Shown here: piece by piece, positions 24,085-35,783 of the stretch | How the letters are laid out: each line of letters begins with the position of its first letter | How positions within the stretch are numbered: the stretch's first letter is position 1 | Source: an uncultured Vampirovibrio sp. | Lineage (GTDB): Bacteria > Cyanobacteriota > Vampirovibrionia > Gastranaerophilales > Gastranaerophilaceae | Assembly: GCA_910577515.1 (NCBI GenBank) | Contig: CAJTLW010000003.1 | Span: 186,001-250,000, forward strand | Direction of reading: 5' to 3' | Length of the DNA: 64,000 bases | Made by a program: the position numbers and the translations under genes | Notes under the pieces: generated by a model | The model's input: the letters and a program-made list of their open reading frames with translations, nothing else | Databases searched by the model: none | What the model was told of the DNA's origin: nothing

Positions 24085-24846
24085 ATGAGCGAGATTGAGA
24101 AATTATTACAAACAATGAAAACCCTGCGTGGTGAAAACGGCTGCAGGTGGGATAGAGAGCAAACGCACCAAACCATAAGGCAAAATATGCTTGAAGAAGC
24201 CTATGAGGCAGTAGATGCAATTAATTCAAATGATATGAAACATTTGAAAGAAGAGCTTGGAGATGTGCTTTTGCAAGTAGTTTTGCATTCCCAAATTGCA
24301 GATGACAACGGCTGCTTTAATTTTGAAGATGTAGCAAGAGGCATAAATGAAAAGCTGATACACAGACACCCGCACGTTTTTGGGGATATTAAAACAGACG
24401 ATGTAAAAGTTATTTTAGATAATTGGGATAAACTTAAAAAAGAGGAAAAACCACACAGAAAGAGTGTTCTGGATGGAATCTCAAAAGCACAGTCGCCTTT
24501 GATGACAGCAGAAAAATTATCAAAAAAAGCTGTAAAACAAGGTTTTGAATGGCCGAATGAAAAAAGCTTGATTGAGTGTGTTAAATCTGAATTTAGAGAA
24601 TTTATCCATGCAAAAACTCAGGAAGAAAAAGAACTTGAATTTGGCGATATTCTTTTTGCACTGGTAAATTTAGCCCGTTGGAATAAGCTTGATGCTGAGC
24701 AGTGCCTGATTAAAGCTAATAAAAAATTTGAAACAAGGTTTAGGAAAATGGAAGAAATAGCCCCGAAACTCTTAACAGAACTAAGTTTTGAAGAATGGGA
24801 TACTCTTTGGAAAAAAGCCAAAACCCTTACTGATTTTGAATATTAA
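24085..24846 (+). CDS. mazG: Nucleoside triphosphate pyrophosphohydrolase MazG
   Basis: 253 residues from the ATG at 24085, chosen for CGGGGA just upstream; the frame is open further back into hisG but without sense. Two MazG domains are visible. The first is LRGENGCRWDREQTHQTIRQ with EEAYEAVDAI and EELGDVLLQVV, giving the Glu-x2-Glu and Glu-x2-Asp metal sites. The second is ECVKSEFREFIHA with LEFGDILFALVNLARW. The enzyme hydrolyses NTPs or dNTPs to NMP and pyrophosphate, a house-cleaning or ppGpp-lowering role. The terminator after it also serves the converging SIMPL gene. Confidence 0.94.
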   Translation: MSEIEKLLQTMKTLRGENGCRWDREQTHQTIRQNMLEEAYEAVDAINSNDMKHLKEELGDVLLQVVLHSQIADDNGCFNFEDVARGINEKLIHRHPHVFGDIKTDDVKVILDNWDKLKKEEKPHRKSVLDGISKAQSPLMTAEKLSKKAVKQGFEWPNEKSLIECVKSEFREFIHAKTQEEKELEFGDILFALVNLARWNKLDAEQCLIKANKKFETRFRKMEEIAPKLLTELSFEEWDTLWKKAKTLTDFEY

Positions 24847-24877
24847 AAAACCGCCCTCTTCAATTGAGGGCGGAGTT
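24846..24877. terminator. Strong terminator between mazG and SIMPL gene
   Basis: CCGCCCTC and GAGGGCGG pair around TTCAATT. The minus strand runs into TTTTTT; the plus-strand tail is weaker. Confidence 0.85.
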
Positions 24878-24894
24878 TAAAATTTAAATTGTTT

Positions 24895-25638
24895 TTATCT
24901 TACGAAAAATGAAGCGTCAACTGTAGCGCGGAATTTCATTGTACCGCCTTCAGTAGGCACTGCAGCTGCATCTTCCATAGCCATAGCGTTTCCTGCTGAT
25001 TTTAAGCTCATAGAATATCTTGGCTGGATAAATTCATTTGTAGAACATTGTGTGTTAGCATATTTTACCCCCGCTATGCTTGTTCCAAGTGCAGCGGCAG
25101 CAGCTTCTGCCTTAGTTTTTGCAATTCCTGCGGCCTTTACAATTAGCTTGCTGCAAGTATCATCATTGGTATCAAGTGCGTAAGATAGGTTTGAAACCAC
25201 GTTAGCACCGTTGCTTAGGGCAGCTGAAATAATTTTTCCCAATTTTGAAATATCTTTAATTTTTACCTCATAAGAATTTCTTGCAGTATATTGTACGAAA
25301 ATGCGCTGCCCGTCTTTATAGCGATACTCAGGGTTTACGTTAAATGAGAGTGTCTTAACGGTTTCGCCGTTTGCTGTATCTAAAAGCTTCTTTACAGCTT
25401 GAATTGAGTTGTTTGCTGCCTGTTTATTGGCTTCTGAGACCTTTGTTATGTCTTTATCGCTTGTTTCAACGCTTAAAGTAATCTTTGCAATGTTCGGAAC
25501 TGCTTCTTCACTGGCTTCCCCGGATACTGAAACATATCCTCTTTCAACATCAGCCGCCTGAACACCTTGAATTCCAATAAAACCGCACGTTAAGGCTAAT
25601 GCAGATGCCAAAATTATTGCCCCTGTTGTTTTGTTCAT
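24895..25638 (-). CDS. SIMPL-domain (DUF541/YggE-like) periplasmic protein
   Basis: 247 residues. A signal peptide, MNKTTGAIILASALALTCGF, continues to VQA|A near residue 28. The mature protein opens GYVSVSGEASEEAVPNIAKI, followed by TLSFNVNPEYRYKDGQRIF and KAAGIAKTKAEAAAAALGTS, the SIMPL order. It lacks the membrane anchor of the 6.5-kb paralogue and should be free in the periplasm. It lies 12 bases after ligA on the same strand and is probably co-transcribed with it, with no known functional tie. The biochemical role of the family is unsettled; stress protection is reported for E. coli YggE. Confidence 0.87.
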   Translation of the reverse strand: MNKTTGAIILASALALTCGFIGIQGVQAADVERGYVSVSGEASEEAVPNIAKITLSVETSDKDITKVSEANKQAANNSIQAVKKLLDTANGETVKTLSFNVNPEYRYKDGQRIFVQYTARNSYEVKIKDISKLGKIISAALSNGANVVSNLSYALDTNDDTCSKLIVKAAGIAKTKAEAAAAALGTSIAGVKYANTQCSTNEFIQPRYSMSLKSAGNAMAMEDAAAVPTEGGTMKFRATVDASFFVR

Positions 25639-25650
25639 AATTTATCCTTT

Positions 25651-29050
<3,400 letters not shown>

Positions 29051-29054
<4 letters not shown>

Positions 29055-30190
29055 AAAAAAGAGCAATAGTTATTGTAATCGATTCTATGGGAATTGGCGC
29101 GATGAAAGATGCCGGGGAATATGGAGATTCTCTTAAATGCAATACGTTGTGCAATCTTGCTAAAGCAAATGGCGGTTTAAACGTGCCTGTGCTTGAAAGC
29201 CTTGGTTTGGGAAATATTAGAACTATAACAGGGGTTTCCAAAACAAAAACCCCAAAAGGCCAGTATGGTGTTATGAAAATGAAATCCAAAGGAAAAGACA
29301 CAACAACAGGCCACTGGGAATTAATGGGTCTTGTTTTGGATAAACCTTTTAAAACCTATAAAAAATTTCCGGATGAATTAATAAATAAATTTATTGAAAA
29401 AACAGAATGTAAAAATATTTTAGGAAATAAACCCGCATCAGGCACAAAGATTATTGAAGAATATAATGATGTTCATACAAGGTCTAAGTTTCCGATTATT
29501 TACACAAGTGCAGACAGTGTTTTTCAAATAGCTGCAAATATTGATGTAATTAAGCTTGAAACACTGTATAAATGGTGTGAAATTGCCCGTGAACTCTTGG
29601 ATGAAGGCGATTACAGGGTTTCGCGCGTTATTGCAAGGCCTTACAATGTAACGGGCGGAGTACCAACAAGAATTGGTAAATTCAGGCATGATTATTCGAT
29701 TAAACCTCCTGCTGATACCATTTTAAACGTTTTGGAGCAAAACGGATATTCGGTTTATGGTATAGGTAAAATCAATGACATATTTGTAGGCTCAGGTATT
29801 ACAAAATTTACCCCGACAGGTTCAAACATTGAAGGGCTTGATATCACACTTGATGCAATAAGGAATGATAATTCCGATTTAATATTTACAAACCTTGTAG
29901 ATACTGATATGCTTTATGGCCACAGGCGTGATTATAAAGGCTATGCAAGGGCGATTGAAACCATTGATAAATATCTTGTAAATATAATGAATGCTCTTAA
30001 TGAAGATGATTTATTAATAATAACGGCAGACCACGGCTGTGATCCGACGTATAAAGGCTCTGACCATACAAGAGAAATGGTTCCCGTTATTTTATACAAT
30101 AGAAACCTGAACCCGGGCAATGTCGGAATAAAAGAAAGCTATACTTATGTGACAGAAAGAATAAAAGATTGGCTTTTGTCGCATAAATAA
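29051..30190 (+). CDS. deoB: Phosphopentomutase
   Basis: 379 residues, usual size. The metal site opens IVIVIDSMGIGAMKDAG. The phosphorylated Thr lies in SKGKDTTTGHWELMGL. Further metal ligands are in LVDTDMLYGHRRD and LIITADHGCDPTYKGSDHTR. The cap domain includes PASGTKIIEEYNDVH and YTSADSVFQIAAN. It interconverts ribose (or deoxyribose) 1- and 5-phosphate in nucleoside salvage. Its start overlaps the decarboxylase stop by ATGA, so the two are translationally coupled, an unusual pairing. Confidence 0.96.
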
Positions 30191-30225
30191 TTAAAATTAC
30201 AAAGTAAAAATAAAAAGGCTTATTA

Positions 30226-31290
30226 ATGTCTGAATTTAACCCTTTGCAGATGATAACAAGAATAACATCGAATATTATGTCAAATCGTTCGATACAGACT
30301 AATGTTGAATCAAGCCCGAATGATATGTCAAATTCCACGTTGAGCAATTTTGGCAAAAATTTTAATTCAGGTTTTGAAAATAACAACCCTGCTTATTTTC
30401 AGCCAAAACCTTTTATAATGCCTGCAGATTCACAGTTAAAGCTTACAACAATTGAGGTCGAAAAGAAGGCAGATTACATTAAAGATTTATTAAACCTGCC
30501 AAAAGATTTTACGGAACTTATTAACCAGATTTCTACAGGTACTGCATCTTCACCAGTTTTAAATGCAAAACTTGCAAATGTAATGTATTTTTTAACGGCA
30601 GGCGGTAAAATTGACCTTTCAAAGCTGTCTGAATTTTTGGGTGAAAACTCAAAAGCTGCAATGCAAAAGCTTATGATGACTATTGCAAACATTTCAAAAT
30701 ACGGTGCAAATGATGTTTCAAATTTAAAAGAATTAATGGGTTTATTTAGCACAAATGCTGGCATAACTTCAGATGTTCAGGCGCTAAAAACCTTGCTGCT
30801 TCTTTATCTTCCCTGGCTTCCTTTAACAAGCAGAAATGAAAACAATCTTGATTTTACAATTGATATCTTTGATAAAATCCAAGGTCCTGATCCTGAAACG
30901 CAGGAAAACATTGAAACTGTTAAAATTTTAATTCAAACTGAAAATTTCGGAAACGTTGTTGTAACCTTGGAGATGAATCCTTTAGGGCAGGTGGATATTG
31001 ATGTTTCAGCGGGCAGTGATTTTCCGCATAAAAGGGTTATGGAATTAATAAAAGAAGAATCCTCTATAAATAGCATTAGGGCAAATGTTTCATCCTCTCT
31101 TTCAAAAAACATTGATAAAGAAAAAGAAAATGAATACCTTTCAAACAATGTTAAAATAACATCATCAGGTGCAATAAGCCCGAAACTTCTGCTTATGAGC
31201 CAGTGTTTAATAAAAATTATAATTCAGCTTGACTATGAAAAAACTATCATTAATAAAGAAGATGATAGTGAAGATGAAGCTAAAAAGTAG
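30226..31290 (+). CDS. Probable flagellar hook-length control-like protein (FliK-like)
   Basis: 354 residues. The N-terminus is polar and Asn/Ser-rich (MSEFNPLQMITRITSNIMSN) without a Sec signal, as expected for a type III substrate. The middle is helical, with LKTLLLLYLPWLPLT, a phrase common in FliK-type proteins. The C-terminal part, VKILIQTENFGNVVVTLEMN followed by PLGQVDIDVSAG, resembles the FliK C-domain 'L-P-x-L-G-x-V-x-V' strand pair. It sits 35 bases after deoB and 88 bases before the rod genes. The call rests on context and short motifs, not a full domain match. Confidence 0.5.
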   Translation: MSEFNPLQMITRITSNIMSNRSIQTNVESSPNDMSNSTLSNFGKNFNSGFENNNPAYFQPKPFIMPADSQLKLTTIEVEKKADYIKDLLNLPKDFTELINQISTGTASSPVLNAKLANVMYFLTAGGKIDLSKLSEFLGENSKAAMQKLMMTIANISKYGANDVSNLKELMGLFSTNAGITSDVQALKTLLLLYLPWLPLTSRNENNLDFTIDIFDKIQGPDPETQENIETVKILIQTENFGNVVVTLEMNPLGQVDIDVSAGSDFPHKRVMELIKEESSINSIRANVSSSLSKNIDKEKENEYLSNNVKITSSGAISPKLLLMSQCLIKIIIQLDYEKTIINKEDDSEDEAKK

Positions 31291-31319
31291 TTTATTTAAT
31301 GTATTTTTCCCATATTTGT

Positions 31320-31346
31320 CAAACTTTGCTCATTTTTTGCCGTCTG
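31320..31346 (+). promoter_or_regulatory. Sigma28-like promoter before the flagellar rod genes
   Basis: CAAA (31320-31323), 15 bases, GCCGTCTG (31339-31346). It keeps the spacing and GCCG core of the FliA class but misses several positions. Compare the better match upstream of the lysozyme. Confidence 0.4.
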
Positions 31347-31378
31347 AAATTATAAGTATTGTCTAAAAAGGTATAATT

Positions 31379-32077
31379 ATGAGATTACAAGGGTACTTGA
31401 GTGCAAGCCAGAGAGGCCTGAATCAGTCAATCGGCGCAATGCACATGCAGCTTGAATTAATAGGTATCGGACAGGAAAACGTTAACGGTTTTGATAAAGT
31501 CGGGTATCAGAGAAAAGACGGTGTTATATCATCTTTTTCTGAATTTATAGGTGTTCACGGGCTTTCAAAAGCTGTTGATGATTCTGTAGGACGTATTACA
31601 AGGACAGATAAACCCCTTGATTTTGCACTTTCAAACAAAGGATACTTTCAGCTTTTAAATAATTCAGGTTCTGTGGAACTTTCCCGTGACGGGCGTTTTA
31701 AGCTTAATGAAAACGGTGAATTATTGGGACTTGAAAACCAGAAAGTATTGAGTGCAGGCGGTGTTCCTGTGATTTTGCCGTTTATGCCTGAAAAATATGA
31801 AGATATAACAGTTGATAACAATGGTAAATTGCATATCTTTAACCCTGAAACAAGAAAAATGGACTATGTTGCAACCTTAGGTGTTGTATCATCTGACGGC
31901 AATACTGTTTTAGAACCCGGCGTAAAGCAGGGGTGTCTTGAATTTTCAAATGTTTCAATGGCACAAGAATTTTTGGAAATGGTACCGAAAAGAAGAGCGT
32001 TTGATGCCAACAGACAACTTTTTATGCTTCAAAATAATGCGCTTTCTCAAGCCATTCAACAGCTTGGAGGAGGTTAA
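31379..32077 (+). CDS. Flagellar basal-body rod protein, FlgF/FlgG type (first copy)
   Basis: 232 residues. The N-terminal helix reads LSASQRGLNQSIGAMHMQLE, followed by IGQENVNGFDKVGYQRK in place of the standard N-x-A-N-x-x-T-x-G-Y-K motif. ITRTDKPLDFALSNKGYFQL and VELSRDGRFKLNENGELL are typical for FlgF/FlgG. The C-terminal helix is FLEMVPKRRAFDANRQLFML with LSQAIQQL. It would build the distal or proximal rod. The start is supported by AAAAAGG eight bases upstream. It is first in a four-gene rod cluster. FlgF and FlgG cannot be told apart with confidence. Confidence 0.85.
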   Translation: MRLQGYLSASQRGLNQSIGAMHMQLELIGIGQENVNGFDKVGYQRKDGVISSFSEFIGVHGLSKAVDDSVGRITRTDKPLDFALSNKGYFQLLNNSGSVELSRDGRFKLNENGELLGLENQKVLSAGGVPVILPFMPEKYEDITVDNNGKLHIFNPETRKMDYVATLGVVSSDGNTVLEPGVKQGCLEFSNVSMAQEFLEMVPKRRAFDANRQLFMLQNNALSQAIQQLGGG

Positions 32078-32080
32078 TAG

Positions 32081-32803
32081 ATGACATCAGGATATAACCT
32101 TCAGGGGTTAATTAGAAGAAATACAATAAATGCCCTGACCCAGTTTGATAAATTTGGCTACTATTCAGAAAACATTTCAAACTGGTCTACAAACGGGTAT
32201 AAAGCCGTTCGTTTTGAAGAAATTATGGGCGAAAACGGCTATGCAAAGGCAGTAATTAGAACAGACCATAAAAATGGCGCAATATATGTTACAAAAGCAC
32301 CTCTTGATGTTGCAATAGATGGCCCGGGCTTTATTCCTGTTACATCTCAAAGCGGTGAAATTTATTATACAAGAGATGGCTCTTTTTCTCTTGGAAAAGA
32401 CGGTATCTTAATGAATTCAAATAAAGATATAGTTGGTGCTGGAATAAAAATCCCCGCTGAAAGCGTTAAGGTTGAAATTAAAAATAACGGTGATGTTTAT
32501 ACCTATAATGAGCTTCCTGGCGAGCCTGAGTTTCAAGGCACAATTCCGCTTGTTATTTTCCAAAACCCTGAAGGGTTAAAAGAAGTGGGTAACAACAGAT
32601 GGCAAAAGACTGAAAATTCAGGAGATGAAACCTTAATTTCAGAACACAACAGAATTCAACAATATAAACTTGAGCGCTCAAATGTGGATGTATTTGCCCA
32701 TGTTAATGACATTATGAGAGTAAATGCGAGCCTTTTAGCTTCTACTACGCTTATGAGCGCAATTGACCAGATGTATGAAAAAGCAATCAACATAAAGGAT
32801 TAA
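32081..32803 (+). CDS. Flagellar basal-body rod protein, FlgF/FlgG type (second copy)
   Basis: 240 residues. The N-terminus (NTINALTQFDKFGYYSENIS) leads to NWSTNGYKAVRFEEIMG, a closer match to the rod motif than the first copy. TKAPLDVAIDGPGFIPVTSQ and YYTRDGSFSLGKDG are the beta-domain signature. The C-terminal helix ends LERSNVDVFAHVNDIMRVNA, where S-N-V-D is the FlgG/FlgF hallmark. It starts three bases after the first copy, with GGAGG just upstream, and precedes flgB by six bases. It is a rod subunit exported by the flagellar type III system. Confidence 0.87.
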   Translation: MTSGYNLQGLIRRNTINALTQFDKFGYYSENISNWSTNGYKAVRFEEIMGENGYAKAVIRTDHKNGAIYVTKAPLDVAIDGPGFIPVTSQSGEIYYTRDGSFSLGKDGILMNSNKDIVGAGIKIPAESVKVEIKNNGDVYTYNELPGEPEFQGTIPLVIFQNPEGLKEVGNNRWQKTENSGDETLISEHNRIQQYKLERSNVDVFAHVNDIMRVNASLLASTTLMSAIDQMYEKAINIKD

Positions 32804-32809
32804 TAGAAA

Positions 32810-33160
32810 ATGCCCTATATACCAAAAGACCCGATATCAAAATCACATTTGTATCTTGATTTATTATCTTCAAGGCAGGAAGCATTGTCTTCAAACCTTG
32901 CAAATATGGATACTCCAAACTATGTGAGGAAAGATATCGAATTTTCACAATATTTAAATTCGGGAGATTCTTTGCTTGAAACAAAATTGAGCCAAAAACT
33001 TGGGCCATCGGGTGTCATAGCGGCGCGGCAGGAGCAGCTTTCTCCTGTGGATGAACTTGTTCTTATGCAGCAAAACTCCATCCTCTATTCTGTGGCAGCA
33101 AGGAAGATGTCATCTGTAATAACGGAAATGAAAAGCGCAATAAACGTTGGTCAAGGGTAA
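32810..33160 (+). CDS. flgB: Flagellar basal-body rod protein FlgB
   Basis: 116 residues, a little short for FlgB (about 130). The N-terminal helix leads to LSSNLANMDTPNYVRKDIEF, the rod-family motif. The C-terminus, PVDELVLMQQNSILYSVAAR with MSSVITEMKSAINVGQG, is the usual FlgB end. It forms the proximal rod with FlgC. The gap to flgC is 17 bases. The block around ANMDTPNYVRK is almost identical in DNA to the matching block in flgC (36 of 39 bases). Confidence 0.9.
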   Translation: MPYIPKDPISKSHLYLDLLSSRQEALSSNLANMDTPNYVRKDIEFSQYLNSGDSLLETKLSQKLGPSGVIAARQEQLSPVDELVLMQQNSILYSVAARKMSSVITEMKSAINVGQG

Positions 33161-33177
33161 TTGAAAGGTAAAAAACA

Positions 33178-33621
33178 ATGGGTATAATGGATTCTTTTGA
33201 AATAGGCAGAGGTGGCGTAACGGCTCACGGCAAGAGGATTGAGACCGCAGCAAAAAACATTGCAAATATGGATACACCAAACTATGTAAGGAAAATCCCC
33301 GTTTTAAATGCAACGGAAGATGTTTCTTTCCACGGGCTTTTAAACACAATGAAAAACGATGTTTTTGGAGTTGGCACCATCCCCTATCTTTCAGGCGGAG
33401 TACAGTTCACAGGGCTTGTTGAAGACCCGACTGAGGGCGAAAGAATTTACCGCCCCGGACACCCTGATGCTGATGAATATGGCTATATTAGAACATCAAA
33501 TGTAAACCCTATGGTGGATATAGCTGATGCAGTTCTTGCCCAAAGAGCTTATGAAGCAAGTATTGCAGTGCTTTCAATCTCAAAAACAATGGCAAGCCGC
33601 GCTCTTGAAATCGGCCAATAG
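33178..33621 (+). CDS. flgC: Flagellar basal-body rod protein FlgC
   Basis: 147 residues, standard length. The N-terminus reads IGRGGVTAHGKRIETAAKNI followed by ANMDTPNYVRK. The middle has RIYRPGHPDADEYGYIRTSN, and the C-terminus VNPMVDIADAVLAQRAYEAS, which is the FlgC signature (S-N-V-N-x-M-x-D). It is a proximal rod subunit. It ends the forward flagellar run; fliE, the usual next gene, is not here, since the following genes face the other way. GAAAGG precedes the ATG. Confidence 0.95.
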   Translation: MGIMDSFEIGRGGVTAHGKRIETAAKNIANMDTPNYVRKIPVLNATEDVSFHGLLNTMKNDVFGVGTIPYLSGGVQFTGLVEDPTEGERIYRPGHPDADEYGYIRTSNVNPMVDIADAVLAQRAYEASIAVLSISKTMASRALEIGQ

Positions 33622-33624
33622 GTT

Positions 33625-34140
33625 TTAAACCTTAGTATTGAGCCTGGTTTCAGAATTTGCAGCAGGTGCAGAGTTTACAGGGTCATTTTTATGTTCTTGC
33701 ATATAAACAATTTTTGTGGCAATAAACGGGGTTAAAATCCTTTTTGCAAGAAGCGTTGCAATCACCATGGTTGAAATTGCGCTGAATGATGCTTTTGCGG
33801 CGGCAAATTGTTTAGGATTATTTTTCAGTGTTTTAAATAATTTATCTGCAACACTGTTTTGCAATTTCTCATTAGAAATCAAAAACCCTGTTCCTATTTG
33901 CACTATAGCAGTTGTAATCCCTGATGCCGTATCCATATCGGCCGAGAATCTCTTTTTATCCTCGGGGATTTTATCATTATTTAAAGTATTATGCACTCTA
34001 AGCCCGTATGCAAATACATCTTTTGCAACACTTGTTAAAAGAAGAGTCCTTGTGAGAAACTTGGGGTCTTTACATTTTTCAATATGGCTTACCATAAAGT
34101 TTGAATTTGCGGCTTTTGATAAAATTTTTGAAATCTTCAT
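33625..34140 (-). CDS. Membrane protein of unknown function (downstream member of an overlapping pair)
   Basis: 171 residues, not recognised. Hydrophobic stretches are TRTLLLTSVAKDVFAYGL (about 29-46), GITTAIVQIGTGFLI (about 74-88) and SAISTMVIATLLAKRIL (about 120-136). It closes with TPFIATKIVYMQEHKNDP and a polar Ser/Asn tail. The end resembles HPIIMDKIYEEEHKAEA of the gene before it, suggesting a common ancestor. Its ATG overlaps the partner's stop by four bases, so they are translationally coupled. No signal peptide is evident. Confidence 0.6.
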   Translation of the reverse strand: MKISKILSKAANSNFMVSHIEKCKDPKFLTRTLLLTSVAKDVFAYGLRVHNTLNNDKIPEDKKRFSADMDTASGITTAIVQIGTGFLISNEKLQNSVADKLFKTLKNNPKQFAAAKASFSAISTMVIATLLAKRILTPFIATKIVYMQEHKNDPVNSAPAANSETRLNTKV

Positions 34141-34907
34141 CTTGTGCCGCCTTTCTGAAGCTTATTTATAAAATTTTCAATTGAAACAAATGGTGCCAAA
34201 GACTTTTTTGGGTGTTTTTTTGCTTCCGCCTTATGTTCTTCTTCATAGATTTTATCCATAATAATGGGGTGGAATTTATTTTCCAGATAACACAATAGCG
34301 GTGTTAAAATAATTGCGAAAGCAAAACATAATCTGTTTTTCAGATGATAAAGATTTGTATGTGCATCTTTGTAGGCTTTGAATTTTTCACCCAAAGTCTT
34401 ATTATCTCTGGCATTTTTGATTAAATCTTCAAAAAATTCCGTCCCTTTTCTTGTAAGTCCTTTTTTATCAATGGCATCCAGATTATTGTTTATTTGTTTC
34501 GATATGCTTTCATCTTTAGAGAATGTATTTTTTAATTCGGATACGAAGATATCTTTGTGGAAATTTTCATTATACCGTTTTGAATCTTTTGTATCGAAAA
34601 GTCCTTTATTTGCACCTTTTTCTATTGCAGCCGAACCGAAAAATAAAATAGGCACCTCAAGCGCCAATTGTATAACTGCAGCTACAGGATTTTTAAAGGC
34701 AGAGTATTCCTTCTTTTCCTTTGGCTCTTTGCTTGATAACATAATAACGGCAGGAACCACAAGGGCTTTTCCCAGAAAATCAAAGGTGATACTTGCGCCT
34801 TCACCTATGCCGTCAATTTTTGCAAAAGTTTTTGCAAAACCTTTTTGAAAATTGGCAGTTTTCCCTTTGAAACCAAGGGAAGCGTTGTTAAGCCCATCTA
34901 TTCTCAT
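34137..34907 (-). CDS. Membrane protein with N-terminal LGFKG motif (upstream member of an overlapping pair)
   Basis: 256 residues, not recognised. MRIDGLNNASLGFKGKTANF carries an L-G-F-K-G motif like the V-T-F-K-G of the 17.5-kb protein. Hydrophobic segments are ITFDFLGKALVVPAVIML (about 41-58), AAVIQLALEVPILFFGSAA (about 75-93) and LCFAFAIILTPLLCYL (about 190-205). A charged middle (about 95-185) has helical KDESISKQINNNLDAIDKKG. The end, HPIIMDKIYEEEHKAEAKKH, recurs in the next gene. It probably forms a membrane complex with that gene's product. Function unknown. Confidence 0.6.
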   Translation of the reverse strand: MRIDGLNNASLGFKGKTANFQKGFAKTFAKIDGIGEGASITFDFLGKALVVPAVIMLSSKEPKEKKEYSAFKNPVAAVIQLALEVPILFFGSAAIEKGANKGLFDTKDSKRYNENFHKDIFVSELKNTFSKDESISKQINNNLDAIDKKGLTRKGTEFFEDLIKNARDNKTLGEKFKAYKDAHTNLYHLKNRLCFAFAIILTPLLCYLENKFHPIIMDKIYEEEHKAEAKKHPKKSLAPFVSIENFINKLQKGGTR

Positions 34908-34978
34908 AGTATATGTTAAAAACCCCTGAAAAAAATTTTTTGCGCTTTTTAAGACGTTTTTAAATGAGCGCTTTAATT

Positions 34979-35374
34979 TTATTTTTGAATTATTTCAATT
35001 TCATTGCCGTCAGGGTCTTTAATAAAGGCAATCTTCTTTGTTTTAACAGTGCCGTCATCAGCCTTAAGTGTTAATTCATAAGGTTCATATAAAAAATCAT
35101 ACCCAAGCATCTTTATATGGTTTGAAAAATTATCCATATCATCTGTTGCAAAAGCAAAATGCCCAAAGCAATTCCCATTTTGATAGCCGTCTTTCGGGGT
35201 ATCGAAATTATTTGTAAGTTCAATCTCAGGTGCGCCGTCGTATTCTGCTAAAAAATACAATTCGCAATCATCCAGTGTTTTTTTATCCGTAATTTTAAGC
35301 CCTAAAACATTTTGATAAAAATCTAATGATTTTTGAATATCCTTAACTCTTATCATTGAATGTAAAAATTTCAT
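34979..35374 (-). CDS. Glyoxalase/VOC-superfamily protein (lactoylglutathione lyase-like)
   Basis: 131 residues from the ATG at 35374, chosen for GGAG nine bases upstream; a TTG five codons earlier overlaps that site. One VOC unit pair is visible: HSMIRVKDIQKSLDFYQNVL with LGLKI, then GHFAFATDDMDNFSNHIKML and FIKDPDGNEIEIIQK. His at the first strand, Glu in PEIELTNN, His in FGHFAF and Glu in DGNEIEI match GloA metal ligands. It likely detoxifies a reactive dicarbonyl. An ArsR gene lies 40 bases upstream on the same strand, so the pair may form a stress-induced unit. Confidence 0.8.
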   Translation of the reverse strand: MKFLHSMIRVKDIQKSLDFYQNVLGLKITDKKTLDDCELYFLAEYDGAPEIELTNNFDTPKDGYQNGNCFGHFAFATDDMDNFSNHIKMLGYDFLYEPYELTLKADDGTVKTKKIAFIKDPDGNEIEIIQK

Positions 35375-35414
35375 AAAATGTTTCTCCAAAAACTATATTC
35401 TAAATAAGGCATAT

Positions 35415-35708
35415 TTAAAGGTTTGTATTTAATTCTTTAATAAAACCTGAAACAGCCTGCATTGCAAGACTATAATAAACATTTAAACCTTTTTTTCTGT
35501 CTTTTATAATCCCTGCATTTTTTAATTTCGAAAGATTTTTAGAAATGTGCGGCTGTTCATATTTTTTTAGAGTTTGAACAATTTCAAATACACATTTTTC
35601 GCCATCAATCAATAAATCAATAATTTCAAGCCTTACAGGATTTGAAAGTGCCTTAAAAATTTCAGCCTTTTTTTCATTCAGCAAAAATTTATACAAATTA
35701 TTCTTCAT
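35415..35708 (-). CDS. ArsR-family transcriptional regulator
   Basis: 97 residues with the winged helix-turn-helix of ArsR/SmtB: AEIFKALSNPVRLEIIDLLI, then EKCVFEIVQTLKKYEQPHIS and KNLSKLKNAGIIKDRKKGLN with VYYSLA at the wing end. The recognition helix carries PHISKNLSKL. The single Cys in KCVFE stands where metal-sensing ArsR proteins have Cys-V-C, so metal sensing is uncertain. It precedes the VOC gene and probably represses itself and that gene. A 9-bp inverted repeat lies just upstream. Confidence 0.87.
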   Translation of the reverse strand: MKNNLYKFLLNEKKAEIFKALSNPVRLEIIDLLIDGEKCVFEIVQTLKKYEQPHISKNLSKLKNAGIIKDRKKGLNVYYSLAMQAVSGFIKELNTNL

Positions 35709-35718
35709 TTTTAAGTCC

Positions 35719-35757
35719 TTAAACTATTTTATATTACAATTATGGAATATAGTTTAA
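35719..35757. promoter_or_regulatory. Inverted repeat upstream of the ArsR gene, likely operator
   Basis: TTAAACTAT (35719-35727) and ATAGTTTAA (35749-35757) are perfect arms separated by 21 bases and lie 11 to 49 bases before the ArsR start. AT-rich dyads of this type are typical for ArsR binding. Confidence 0.5.
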
Positions 35758-35783
35758 GAAAATAAAACCATTAAAAAGATGAA

